A DNA stretch of 21,996 nucleotides from Bacillota bacterium (lineage in GTDB: Bacteria; Bacillota; Clostridia; Christensenellales; Aristaeellaceae): assembly GCA_023409955.1 (NCBI GenBank), contig JAEYQQ010000169.1, positions 1 through 21,996 of the forward strand, given 5' to 3'. The translations under genes were made by a program, and so were the position numbers. Shown here one piece after another: positions 14,612-21,985 of the stretch; the stretch's first letter is position 1; every line of letters starts with the position of its first letter. The notes beneath the pieces were generated by a model. That model saw only the letters and a list, made by a program, of their open reading frames with translations, did not search any database and was not told the origin of the DNA.

Positions 14612-15406
14612 TTACTGACTTAAGGAGCTGTTCAGCTCATTGGCTGCAAAGATCCATTCGTCATACATTTTTCCTTCAATCACCTTAAGCAGTGCGGCGT
14701 TGACAGCTTCCAGCAGTTCGGTTTCGCCCTTGACCACAGCACCGGCAACGCCTTCAGCCACATGGTCGAAGGGGGTTTCGCAAAGCACAAGGTTGGGGTA
14801 GTTGGCAAGATACTGCTCGGCAACCACAGAAGCAAGGGCAACACCAGCTACCTTTTTGGATTGCAGCATCAAAATGGCATCAGGAATTTTTACAATGGTG
14901 GTCAGCTTTGCTTCAGGCAGCTGGCTTGTTACCAGTTCCAGCTGCAGGGTGCCGTTTTGGGCAGCCACGGCTTTGCCGCTAAAGTCAGCCAGGGTCTTGA
15001 GGGTTTCGGCGTTTTCCTTCAGGATCAAAATCACCTGACTGCCATCATTATAATAGACATCGGTGAAATCCATAAATTCCGCACGCTCAGAATTGGGGGT
15101 CAGGCCAGCCAGGGCTAGATCCACCTTGCCGGTGGTGATGGCGGCCAGCACGGTGTCAAAATCCATGGCCTGCATTTCCAGTTCTACGCCCAGCTCGGCA
15201 GCGATGAATTTTGCCAGGTCCATATCAGCGCCGACGACGTTACCGTCGTTGTCCAGAAACTCATAAGGGGCATAGTCGGGAGAGGTGGCAACCACCAGCT
15301 TGCCATCGGCCTTGATCTTTTCTAAACGGTTTGCGGGGGCGGCCAAGGCGCCGCTGACTGTAAAGAGCATGGCCAGAACCATGGAGAGAACGAGAAGCTT
15401 TTTCAC
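14612..15406 (-). CDS. Amino-acid ABC transporter substrate-binding protein
   Basis: Extracytoplasmic receptor of the polar amino acid family (SBP_bac_3), delivering substrate to the permease and ATPase encoded across the divergent promoter region. It has 264 residues from GTG 15406, with AAGGAGG at 7 bases. The signal peptide (about 1-22) ends in GALAAPA and has no Cys, so it looks like a signal peptidase I substrate rather than a lipoprotein. Typical segments are GKLVVATSPDYAPYEFLD (35-52), VGADMDLAKFIA, VDLALAGLTPNSERAEFMDFT and a final DEWIFAANELNSSLSQ. Ligand class is uncertain; similar proteins bind basic, polar or sulfur amino acids. Confidence 0.92.
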   Translation of the reverse strand: MKKLLVLSMVLAMLFTVSGALAAPANRLEKIKADGKLVVATSPDYAPYEFLDNDGNVVGADMDLAKFIAAELGVELEMQAMDFDTVLAAITTGKVDLALAGLTPNSERAEFMDFTDVYYNDGSQVILILKENAETLKTLADFSGKAVAAQNGTLQLELVTSQLPEAKLTTIVKIPDAILMLQSKKVAGVALASVVAEQYLANYPNLVLCETPFDHVAEGVAGAVVKGETELLEAVNAALLKVIEGKMYDEWIFAANELNSSLSQ

Positions 15407-15439
15407 GGGAAATCCTCCTTGCGAACTTTGATGTGCCCC

Positions 15440-15468
15440 ATTGTATACCTATGCAAAACAAATGTCAA
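15440..15468 (-). promoter_or_regulatory. Promoter of the binding-protein operon
   Basis: On the minus strand, TTGACA (15463-15468) and TACAAT (15440-15445) are separated by 17 bp. The -10 region overlaps a GGTATAC sequence, the core also found in the promoters at 15594 and 20968. Confidence 0.7.
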
Positions 15469-15593
15469 TACATAATGATGAAAATTTATGCACTTCCTTT
15501 GTACATCTTCCTGGATGCTGGATAAGTGAGTAAAACCAAGCAATTCCAATAGAAAAAATACACGTAATCTTCTATACAAATGCGATTGTCTAT

Positions 15594-15616
15594 GGTATAC
15601 TGTTTCTTGTTATACC
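15594..15616 (+). promoter_or_regulatory. Promoter/operator element of the aminotransferase operon (17-bp copy 1)
   Basis: TGGTATACT is an extended -10 (TATACT at 15596-15601) about 55 bases upstream of the aminotransferase. The 17 bases GGTATACTGTTTCTTGT (15594-15610) recur exactly at 20968-20984 in the ProX promoter. Arms GGTATA and TATACC (15594-15599, 15611-15616) form an inverted repeat, so a repressor site over the -10 and start point is plausible. Confidence 0.55.
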
Positions 15617-15654
15617 GAATATTCACAAGATTATACAATTAAGGAGCCAACAAA

Positions 15655-16827
15655 ATGCCGCAGCTCAGCCGCAGGGTGCAAACCTTTACCGATTCTGTGA
15701 TCCGCCGTATGACGCGTATCAGCGACGAATATGACGCCATCAACCTCTCCCAAGGCTTCCCCGATTTTCCGCCACCCAAAGCCATTACCGATGCCCTGCG
15801 GGGGATCGCCGGCGAAGGCCCCCACCAATATTCCATTACCTTTGGCGCACAGGATTTCAGGGCCGCCTTGGCCAAAAAGCAGGGCGCAGCCATCGGCAGG
15901 GATATCGACCCCGAAAATGAAATCGTCGTCACCTGCGGCGGCACCGAGGCCATGATGTGTGCCATGATGACGGTTTGCAACCCTGGCGACAAAGTTATCG
16001 TGTTTTCTCCGTTTTATGAAAACTATGGAGCGGATGCCATCCTGTCCGGGGCGGAGCCGATTTTTGTCCCCCTGACGCCGCCGGATTTCCGCTTTGACAA
16101 AAAGGACTTGGAAGCGGCTTTTATGCAAAAGCCCAAGGCCATCATTGTCTGCAATCCTTCCAATCCCAGCGGCAAGGTGTTTACAAAAGAAGAGCTGCTG
16201 TATATCGGCCAGCTGGCTCAGCGAAATGATGCCTTTATTATTACGGATGAAGTGTATGAGCACATCGTTTTCGATCCTTGGAAGCATGTCTCTGCTGCGG
16301 CACTGCCTGGGCTGTACGATCGTACCATCACCTGCAGCTCCCTGTCCAAAACCTATTCCATCACCGGCTGGCGGCTGGGGTATCTGATCGGGCCGGCGGC
16401 AGTGATTGAAAGTGCCAAAAAGGTCCATGATTTTTTAACCGTTGGCGCTGCCGCACCGCTGCAAGCAGCCGCTGTGGCCGGCTTGACCATGGGTCCGGAA
16501 TATTATGAGGGTTTAAAGCAGCTGTATACAGAAAAACGGAACTACTTTATCAAGGGTCTTGACGATCTGGGCCTTGCCCATTCCGTCCCCCAGGGCTCTT
16601 ACTTTGTCATGGTTGATATATCTGACTACCTTGCCAAGGAAGCCTTTGCAGGCTGGACGGACCTTGCGTTTTGCGAATGGATGATTAAGAACATCGGCGT
16701 GGCGGCTGTGCCGGGCTCCAGCTTTTTCAGGGAACCTGTCAACCATTTGATTCGCTTGCATTTTGCAAGGGAAAAGGAAACCCTGTCTGAAGCGCTGCGC
16801 AGGCTTTCCAAGCTGGCGGAGGTATAA
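15655..16827 (+). CDS. PLP aminotransferase, YbdL/KAT-like (class I)
   Basis: Fold-type I aminotransferase moving an amino group from an amino acid to a 2-oxoacid. It has 390 residues from ATG 15655, with AAGGAG 8 bases upstream. INLSQGFPDFPPP (29-41) and PHQYSITFGAQDFRAAL are typical of the YbdL/kynurenine aminotransferase/glutamine transaminase K branch. PLP-site residues visible are N170 (NPSNPSG), D198 and Y201 (ITDEVYEH), Lys232 (SSLSKTYS), R240, and the substrate-binding Arg in HLIRLHFA near the end. Methionine, glutamine or aromatic amino acids are the usual donors in that branch. The next gene starts within its stop codon. In E. coli, ybdL is likewise adjacent to ybdH (hcxA), homologue of the following gene. 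Confidence 0.93.
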   Translation: MPQLSRRVQTFTDSVIRRMTRISDEYDAINLSQGFPDFPPPKAITDALRGIAGEGPHQYSITFGAQDFRAALAKKQGAAIGRDIDPENEIVVTCGGTEAMMCAMMTVCNPGDKVIVFSPFYENYGADAILSGAEPIFVPLTPPDFRFDKKDLEAAFMQKPKAIIVCNPSNPSGKVFTKEELLYIGQLAQRNDAFIITDEVYEHIVFDPWKHVSAAALPGLYDRTITCSSLSKTYSITGWRLGYLIGPAAVIESAKKVHDFLTVGAAAPLQAAAVAGLTMGPEYYEGLKQLYTEKRNYFIKGLDDLGLAHSVPQGSYFVMVDISDYLAKEAFAGWTDLAFCEWMIKNIGVAAVPGSSFFREPVNHLIRLHFAREKETLSEALRRLSKLAEV

Positions 16828-17954
16828 TGGATAACGACATTCTTCAAAGCAAAAGCGTTGTCATGCCCCGCTATACCATCGGGCCTGAAGCCTATCAGGC
16901 TATCAAAAGTTTGCTGCCTCAAATACGCGGCCGCATTCTTTTGATCGGCGGCGTACAGGCGCTGCAGGCTGGAAAAGAAGCCTTTGAGCAGGCGATTGCG
17001 GGTACAGCGTTTCAAATGGCTGATGTAGTGGCATATACAGGACGCTGTACTGTTTCCGATGCCCTTGGGCTTGCGCAAAAGGCAGCGGATAGCAATATCC
17101 AAGTCATTGCCGGTATGGGCGGTGGTCGGGTGCTGGACGTTGCAAAAGCCTGTGCGGATATGGCAGGACTGCCTGTAATCACCCTGCCTACCATTGCAGC
17201 TACCTGTGCCGCTGTGACGGCACTATCGGTAATGTATCACGATGATGGATCCTTTGACAGGTTCATCTTCCTGCCCAAGCCGCCGGAGCATGCGTTTATT
17301 CATACCGGCATCATTGCCGCAGCTCCTGCCAAGTACCTGCAGGCAGGCATGGGCGATGCCATTGCCAAGCATTTTGAAAGCACCTTCTCCGCCAGAGGTG
17401 ATGTTCTTGGCTACCACGACAGCCTTGGGGTAGCCATCAGCCAAACCTGCTATGAGCCGCTGCTAAAGGTGGGGGAGCAGGCGCTGAAAGACTGCCAAAG
17501 CGGCAGCGACAGCCAGGCACTGCGGGATGCGGTTTTGTCCATCATTGTTAGCACAGGCCTTGTATCTTTACATGTAAAAGACTGCTATAACGGTGCGTTG
17601 GCGCATTCATTATACTATTCGCTGGAATCGCTGCCGGAGATTTCGCATCATTGCCTGCATGGAAATGTGGTGGCTTATGGGGTGTTGGTGCAGTTATTCA
17701 TGGATGGGCAGGAGGAAAAGGCGGCGGAGGTGTTCCGCTTCCTTCAATCCCTTCAAATCCCTGTGAGCCTTGCATCCATGGGTGTAGATACTGCATCCCC
17801 GGTATTTATGCAAGCCATTGATACGGTAGCGGGCCAGCCGGACATGGCGCACCTGCCTTACGCCGTCACAACAGCCCAGGTGGTTGAGGCGGTTTTTAAG
17901 GCGGAGGAATACGCCGCAAAGCATATGGAACTGGGAGGGCTGAAGGTTGTTTGA
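16827..17954 (+). CDS. Iron-containing alcohol dehydrogenase family, GldA/HcxA (YbdH)-like
   Basis: NAD(P)- and metal-dependent dehydrogenase of the glycerol dehydrogenase branch, 375 residues. The nucleotide-binding GMGGGRVLDVAKA is at about 96-108, with PTIAATCAAVTALSVMY following. Metal ligands should be D177 (AGMGDAIAKHFE) and the His residues of LPEISHHCLHGNVVAYG (about 266-282). It begins on the last base of the aminotransferase stop (TAATG) and ends overlapping the permease start. The pairing with a YbdL-like aminotransferase argues for an HcxA-like role, reducing a 2-oxoacid to a hydroxyacid, rather than glycerol oxidation. This is context inference; a GldA function is the alternative. 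Confidence 0.87.
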   Translation: MDNDILQSKSVVMPRYTIGPEAYQAIKSLLPQIRGRILLIGGVQALQAGKEAFEQAIAGTAFQMADVVAYTGRCTVSDALGLAQKAADSNIQVIAGMGGGRVLDVAKACADMAGLPVITLPTIAATCAAVTALSVMYHDDGSFDRFIFLPKPPEHAFIHTGIIAAAPAKYLQAGMGDAIAKHFESTFSARGDVLGYHDSLGVAISQTCYEPLLKVGEQALKDCQSGSDSQALRDAVLSIIVSTGLVSLHVKDCYNGALAHSLYYSLESLPEISHHCLHGNVVAYGVLVQLFMDGQEEKAAEVFRFLQSLQIPVSLASMGVDTASPVFMQAIDTVAGQPDMAHLPYAVTTAQVVEAVFKAEEYAAKHMELGGLKVV

Positions 17955-18624
17955 TAATATGATTCCCAACATTGGGAAGGTGCTCACACGCTATCCCAAC
18001 CTTTTTTTAAGCGGCATGGGATACACACTGCTCCTGTCGCTGGTTACGGTGTTCTTTGGCACGATACTGGGGTCTTTGATTGCGCTGATGCGCAGGTCCC
18101 GTTATGATGTCATACGGGGCATCGCATCCGGCTATGTAGAAATCATCCGGGGTACCCCGCTTTTGCTGCAGCTGTACATTTTTGTATTTATGCTGCCAGG
18201 TATCTTCCCTGATTTGCAGCTATCCGACTTCCTGTGCGTGTGCATCGCACTGATACTGAACTCAGCAGGCTATGTCAGCGAAATCATAAGGGCAGGCATT
18301 CAAGCTGTGGATAACGGCCAGGCAGAAGCGGCCAGGTCCTTAGGCCTTAACAGCCGCCAAACCATGCTGAACATCGTTTTTCCCCAAGCCATTAAAAACA
18401 TACTGCCGGCCCTGTGCAATGAGTTTGTTACCGTCATCAAGGAAACATCCCTGGCATCTACGTTTTTCATTGGTGACTTGATGACCACCTACTCTACCAT
18501 CAAAGGGACCATGTACCTTGTATTAGAACCGCTGATTGTGGTGGGCGTGATTTATTTCTTCCTGACCTTTACCTTGAGTAAAGCGATTGGTGTGCTGGAA
18601 AGGAGGCTGAAAGCAAGTGATTGA
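17947..18624 (+). CDS. Amino-acid ABC transporter permease
   Basis: Membrane component of a polar amino acid importer (HisM/GlnP-type), 225 residues from TTG 17947 with GGAGG 8 bases upstream; an ATG at 17959 is possible but poorly spaced. Hydrophobic helices are at about 22-44, 55-95 (with IIRGTPLLLQLYIF), 98-118, a central stretch and 195-215. The cytoplasmic EAA loop EAARSLGLNSRQTMLNIVFPQ (about 131-151) docks the ATPase. Its start overlaps the preceding gene by 8 bases, and its end overlaps the ATPase gene by 8 bases. A single permease gene implies a homodimer. The cognate binding protein is encoded on the other strand at 14612-15406. Confidence 0.94.
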   Translation: MFDNMIPNIGKVLTRYPNLFLSGMGYTLLLSLVTVFFGTILGSLIALMRRSRYDVIRGIASGYVEIIRGTPLLLQLYIFVFMLPGIFPDLQLSDFLCVCIALILNSAGYVSEIIRAGIQAVDNGQAEAARSLGLNSRQTMLNIVFPQAIKNILPALCNEFVTVIKETSLASTFFIGDLMTTYSTIKGTMYLVLEPLIVVGVIYFFLTFTLSKAIGVLERRLKASD

Positions 18625-19342
18625 AGTACGTAATTTGCATAAGTCTTTTGGCAATCTTCATGTGCTGAAAGGGATTAACGAGAAAATCTATAAAGGGGAG
18701 GTCATTTCGGTGATCGGCCCCTCCGGCTCCGGTAAATCCACTTTTCTTCGCTGCTTGAACCTTTTGGAAAAGCCAACCCAGGGCCAAGTACTGTTTCACG
18801 ATGTAGACCTGACAGAAAGGGGCGTAAGCATCGACCAGCACCGCCAAAAAATGGGCATGGTCTTTCAGCATTTCAACATCTTCCCACATTTGACGGTGAA
18901 GGAGAACATCACCCTGGCCCCTGTGCTGCTGGGCAAAAAGGACAAGGCGGAGATGGATGAGTTCGCCAAGGAGCTGCTAAACAGGGTCGGGCTTATCGAT
19001 AAGCTCAATGAGCACCCCAAACGCCTATCCGGCGGGCAGAAGCAGCGTTTGGCCATTGTCCGCGCGCTGGCCATGGAGCCTGAGGTCATGCTCTTTGATG
19101 AACCTACCAGCGCCCTGGACCCTGAAATGGTAGGCGAGGTGCTGAGCGTCATCCAGGACCTTGTAAAAAATGGCATGACCAGCATCATTGTCACCCATGA
19201 AATGGGCTTTGCCCGGGAGGTTTCCACCAGGGTGCTGTTTATGGATGATGGCCTTATCGCCGAGCAGAACACACCAGAGATGCTCTTTACCAATCCCCAG
19301 CATCCCAGAACCCAAGAATTTTTGCGCAAGGTGCTTCGGTAA
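18617..19342 (+). CDS. Amino-acid ABC transporter ATP-binding protein (GlnQ-type)
   Basis: Energy-coupling ATPase of the importer, 241 residues, the standard length. The start is GTG 18617 with AGGAGG 10 bases upstream, overlapping the permease stop. Walker A GPSGSGKST is at about 34-42, a Q-loop at VFQHFN, the signature LSGGQKQR, Walker B VMLFDEPTSALD and the switch His in IIVTHEMGF. It is the last gene of the rightward operon (aminotransferase, HcxA-like enzyme, permease, ATPase) and is followed by a good terminator. Confidence 0.96.
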   Translation: MIEVRNLHKSFGNLHVLKGINEKIYKGEVISVIGPSGSGKSTFLRCLNLLEKPTQGQVLFHDVDLTERGVSIDQHRQKMGMVFQHFNIFPHLTVKENITLAPVLLGKKDKAEMDEFAKELLNRVGLIDKLNEHPKRLSGGQKQRLAIVRALAMEPEVMLFDEPTSALDPEMVGEVLSVIQDLVKNGMTSIIVTHEMGFAREVSTRVLFMDDGLIAEQNTPEMLFTNPQHPRTQEFLRKVLR

Positions 19343-19348
19343 ATAAAA

Positions 19349-19377
19349 GGGAACGCCGTAACAAGCGTTCCTTTTTT
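19349..19377 (+). terminator. Terminator of the aminotransferase/transporter operon
   Basis: GGAACGC (19350-19356) and GCGTTCC (19365-19371) form a 7-bp stem with an 8-base loop, followed by six T (19372-19377). It lies directly past the ATPase stop, facing a convergent gene. Confidence 0.88.
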
Positions 19378-19385
19378 GATTTCAT

Positions 19386-19748
19386 TTATCGTTTTTGGCC
19401 AAGGGCTGCAAACACCGGCAGTGTCAAAAGGCACCAAAGAGCTGCGTATTGTGGGCAAATCTGCCCCGATACATGAAATGGCATGGTGGAATAATCCCAT
19501 ACCTGATGGCGGCGGTTTACCATGCGGCCGAACATGTATTCCATGGCGGTAATGGCAGCTCCGCCAACCAGGCTCTTTTGCCATAAGGGGCGGTGCCGCA
19601 TCCTTTTGTTGATTTGGTTGAGCATTACCATACCGGTTCCCCCTGCCGCTGCCATGGATGGGGCAGTTCGGCCCCGCCAGGCAAGCTCAATCAGGGGATA
19701 GGCCGCCGCACCCAAGGCCATCAGCTTTAATCCGCGTTTGATACGCAT
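19386..19748 (-). CDS. Short CmpB-type (PF06541) membrane protein
   Basis: A 120-residue membrane protein resembling the putative type IV ABC-transporter family PF06541 (CmpB). Landmarks are LIELAWRGRTAPSM (about 19-32), PLWQKSLVGGAAITAMEYMFGRMVN, VWDYSTMPFHVSGQICPQYAALW and a final hydrophobic helix. About three or four helices are predicted. Function in the family is unproven and no ATPase gene is adjacent. The ATG at 19748 is preceded by GAGGTGAC; an upstream in-frame extension would overlap pfkA and lacks this site. It starts 40 bases after the pfkA stop on the same strand and is probably co-transcribed with it. Confidence 0.82.
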   Translation of the reverse strand: MRIKRGLKLMALGAAAYPLIELAWRGRTAPSMAAAGGTGMVMLNQINKRMRHRPLWQKSLVGGAAITAMEYMFGRMVNRRHQVWDYSTMPFHVSGQICPQYAALWCLLTLPVFAALGQKR

Positions 19749-19788
19749 GCACGTCACCTCTTTTGTAGCATGCGCCAAAAAGCAGTTG

Positions 19789-20862
19789 TTAATCCCCGAA
19801 GGAGATGCCGATGTTCCGGGCCAGCTGTACCATTTGATCATCAGGATGAACTTGCTTTGCCACGCCTGCGATATCCTTTAAGGGGTTATGGGTGATGATA
19901 TTGCCGGAAAGGGCGACGCTGACACCGTATATATCATCCCGTATCAGCTGCGCGGCATGTACACCAAACTGGGTGGCCAGCACCCGGTCGTAGGCGCTGG
20001 GGCTGCCGCCCCGCTGCATGTGGCCGGGAACGACAGACCGGGCTTCCACGCCCACTAACTGCGAAAGCTGAGCCGCCAGCCTTGCCGCAATGCTAAAACC
20101 TGGCATAGCTGCGCGATTCGCTTCCCGTTCTTTTTTCTTTTGCTTAGCTTCCATAAGGTCCATGGAGCCTTCCGCCACGGCAATGATGGAAAAGGGCTTT
20201 TTACTATTGGCCCTGGCTTCCACCACCTTGGCTACCTTTTTTAAGTCATAGGGAATTTCTGGGATCAATACCACATCAGCCCCGCCGGCCACGCCTGCAT
20301 ACAGCGTAAGCCACCCGGCCTTGTTGCCCATAAGCTCAATAACCATGCACCGGCCATGGCTGGTGGCGGTGGTGTGGATGCGGTCAATAACTTCCGTAGC
20401 AATATCTACAGCGGTATGAAAACCAAAGGTAAAGTCTGTGCCGTATAGGTCATTATCAATGGTTTTGGGTAGACCGATGACGTTTAAGCCCTCCTGGGCA
20501 AGCAGGTTGGCTGTCTTGTGGGTGCCGTTTCCGCCCAGGGTTACCAGGCAGTCCAGTTTCATGGCCTTGTAGTTGGCTTTCATGGCTGCCACTTTATCCA
20601 CATTGTCCTCGCCAATTACCCGCATATTGCGAAAGGGCTGGCGGCTGGCGCCTAAGATGGTTCCTCCAAGGGTCAATATGCCGGAAAACTGCTTTCGCTC
20701 CATCTCCTGATAGTCGCCTTGTATCAGCCCCCGGTAACCATCCCGGATGCCGATGATCTCGGCGTCGAACAGTTCATATGCAGCCCTGGCAACGCCCCGT
20801 ATGGCTGCATTCAGGCCCGGGCAGTCGCCACCGCTGGTCAAAATGCCGATCCGTTTTTTCAT
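19789..20862 (-). CDS. pfkA: 6-phosphofructokinase
   Basis: Glycolytic kinase converting fructose 6-phosphate to fructose 1,6-bisphosphate. It has 357 residues from ATG 20862 (MKKRIGILTSGGDCPGLNAA), with GAGGGGA upstream. The catalytic PKTIDND, MGNKAGWLTLYAG, AEGSMD and GHMQRGGSPSAYDR (sugar-phosphate site) are all present. In the nucleotide loop the usual GGDGS is GGNGTHKTA: the Gly that goes with ATP use (rather than the Asp of pyrophosphate enzymes) is kept, while the preceding Asp is Asn. I expect an ATP enzyme of the longer clostridial type, about 35 residues longer than E. coli PfkA. The short CmpB-type gene follows it. Confidence 0.95.
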   Translation of the reverse strand: MKKRIGILTSGGDCPGLNAAIRGVARAAYELFDAEIIGIRDGYRGLIQGDYQEMERKQFSGILTLGGTILGASRQPFRNMRVIGEDNVDKVAAMKANYKAMKLDCLVTLGGNGTHKTANLLAQEGLNVIGLPKTIDNDLYGTDFTFGFHTAVDIATEVIDRIHTTATSHGRCMVIELMGNKAGWLTLYAGVAGGADVVLIPEIPYDLKKVAKVVEARANSKKPFSIIAVAEGSMDLMEAKQKKKEREANRAAMPGFSIAARLAAQLSQLVGVEARSVVPGHMQRGGSPSAYDRVLATQFGVHAAQLIRDDIYGVSVALSGNIITHNPLKDIAGVAKQVHPDDQMVQLARNIGISFGD

Positions 20863-20895
20863 GCAAAATCCCCTCGCATTCACCAGTATCCATTG

Positions 20896-20924
20896 ATTAT
20901 AGCACACGCTAAAGCAGGTTTAAA
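20896..20924 (-). promoter_or_regulatory. Promoter of pfkA
   Basis: On the minus strand, TATAAT (20896-20901) lies 17 bp from TTTAAA (20919-20924), about 35 bases upstream of the pfkA start. The -10 is perfect and the -35 weak. Confidence 0.6.
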
Positions 20925-20945
20925 AGCAGGGGCTTGATTTTTCGG

Positions 20946-20988
20946 TTGAAGGTTTCTTGGGAATAGGGGTATACTGTTTCTTGTATAC
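20946..20988 (+). promoter_or_regulatory. Promoter of the ProX-like gene with 17-bp shared element (copy 2)
   Basis: TTGAAG (20946-20951) and TATACT (20970-20975) are separated by 18 bp. From 20968 to 20984 the sequence is identical to 15594-15610 upstream of the aminotransferase. GTATAC at 20969-20974 is repeated at 20983-20988, giving an inverted repeat over the -10 and transcription start. Confidence 0.6.
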
Positions 20989-21009
20989 AATCAATCAAGG
21001 AGTGTCCGC

Positions 21010-21501
21010 ATGAACAGCCGAAATATCGTCATAGAAACCTTGAAGGAATGGAATGTACCTTTTGCGCATCATACCCATCAGGCTGCCCATACCATCGATG
21101 ACTGTCTGCAGATGGATTTTATAGGGCCGGATGTTGTAATATGCAAGAATATTTTTCTTTGCAACAGGCAGCAGACGGAATTCTATTTGATGCTGCTGCA
21201 CCCCAAAAAGCAGTTTCGTACAGCAGATGTCAGCAAGGCCCTTGGGGTCTCCCGCTTAAGCTTTGCGCCGGATGCATTTTTGCCCGGTATGCTGGGCCTT
21301 CTTCCCGGTGCTGTCAGCCCTCTGGGGCTGATCTTTGACAAGGAGCACCGCATTACCCTTGTTTGTGATTCGGCAATACTTGGCTATCCCCGTATCGCTT
21401 TTCATCCCTGCGTCAATACAGAAACCGTAATCTTTGAGATGAATGACTTTTTTGACAAGGTGCTGCCTCAAATGGGCGTAACACCCCGGATCGTAGAATA
21501 A
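21010..21501 (+). CDS. Prolyl-tRNA deacylase, ProX/YbaK family
   Basis: Freestanding editing enzyme that hydrolyses mischarged tRNA (Ala-tRNA-Pro for ProX, Cys-tRNA-Pro for YbaK). It has 163 residues, normal for the family, from ATG 21010 with AAGGAG at 7 bases. Visible landmarks are the catalytic Lys46 in VICKNIFL, the GAVSPLG loop at 100-106 and HPCVNTETV (H132, N136), with a general layout like ProX (also called PrdX). It is a single-gene unit with its own promoter and a strong terminator. The shared promoter element with the aminotransferase operon suggests common amino-acid-linked control. Confidence 0.9.
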   Translation: MNSRNIVIETLKEWNVPFAHHTHQAAHTIDDCLQMDFIGPDVVICKNIFLCNRQQTEFYLMLLHPKKQFRTADVSKALGVSRLSFAPDAFLPGMLGLLPGAVSPLGLIFDKEHRITLVCDSAILGYPRIAFHPCVNTETVIFEMNDFFDKVLPQMGVTPRIVE

Positions 21502-21502
21502 G

Positions 21503-21545
21503 AAAGCCTCTGGAATCGCAGTGACGCTTCCAGAGGCTTTTCTTT
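21503..21545. terminator. Bidirectional terminator
   Basis: AAAGCCTCTGGAA (21503-21515) and TTCCAGAGGCTTT (21528-21540) form a 13-bp perfect stem with a 12-base loop. It is followed rightward by a T-rich tail (TTTTCTTT). It sits between the convergent ProX-like gene and Ig-like gene, whose stops flank it closely. Confidence 0.88.
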
Positions 21546-21547
21546 GT

Positions 21548-21985
21548 TTACTGTACTTTGACAGTGCAGGTTGCTGTTAGGCCATTATGGGCTGTAGCTG
21601 TTATCGTAACCGTACCAGGGCGAATGCCTTTAACACTTCCCTTTTGTGTTACTACGGCGATGCTTGGGTCACTGGTTGACCAGGTAACCGCTTTATAGCG
21701 GGTGTTCCATGGCATGAGCGTTGCTGTGATACTACTTGGGCGGCCGGGCTTGATCACCAGGGTTTTCTTGTTGAGTGATATGGATGATACGGCCAGCGAT
21801 CGCACCACCAGCGTACTGGATGATGAAATCCCATTATGGGCTGTGGCGGTAATCTGCACCGTTCCTGGCCGATGGGTCGTAATTTTCCCTTTGTTGCTCA
21901 CCGTTGCTATGCTGGGGTCGCTGGAGGACCAGGTCAAGAACTTGCTTCTGGCATTGGTAGGCAGAACGTATGCGGATAGGCTGTC
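21548..21985 (-). CDS. Bacterial Ig-like (Big_2) repeat protein, C-terminal part, frame interrupted
   Basis: C-terminal end of a surface/secreted Ig-like protein. Two tandem Big_2 domains of about 80 residues are visible, each with an LTWSSSDPSIATVS or VTWSTSDPSIAVVT strand, a GKI or GSV turn and RPGTVQITATAHNG; they are nearly identical in plan. The open frame ends upstream at an in-frame TGA (21986-21988), yet the first domain reads smoothly up to that point (DSLSAYVLPTNARSKFLTW). No signal peptide, ATG or convincing ribosome site lies in the open part; only a TTG at 21937 is available. It is therefore either the tail of a gene broken by a nonsense change or frameshift, or a sequencing error. 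The gene continues past the window. Confidence 0.7.
   Translation of the reverse strand, partial: DSLSAYVLPTNARSKFLTWSSSDPSIATVSNKGKITTHRPGTVQITATAHNGISSSSTLVVRSLAVSSISLNKKTLVIKPGRPSSITATLMPWNTRYKAVTWSTSDPSIAVVTQKGSVKGIRPGTVTITATAHNGLTATCTVKVQ

Noticed and set aside
15631..16428. 265-codon open frame antisense to the aminotransferase
   Set aside because: The sense frame has full family motifs and a ribosome site. The antisense frame has no recognisable motifs and arises from codon bias.
18792..18807. Possible parS half-site (TGTTTCACG)
   Set aside because: Only the left half matches the 16-bp consensus, and it lies inside the ABC ATPase coding sequence; probably chance.
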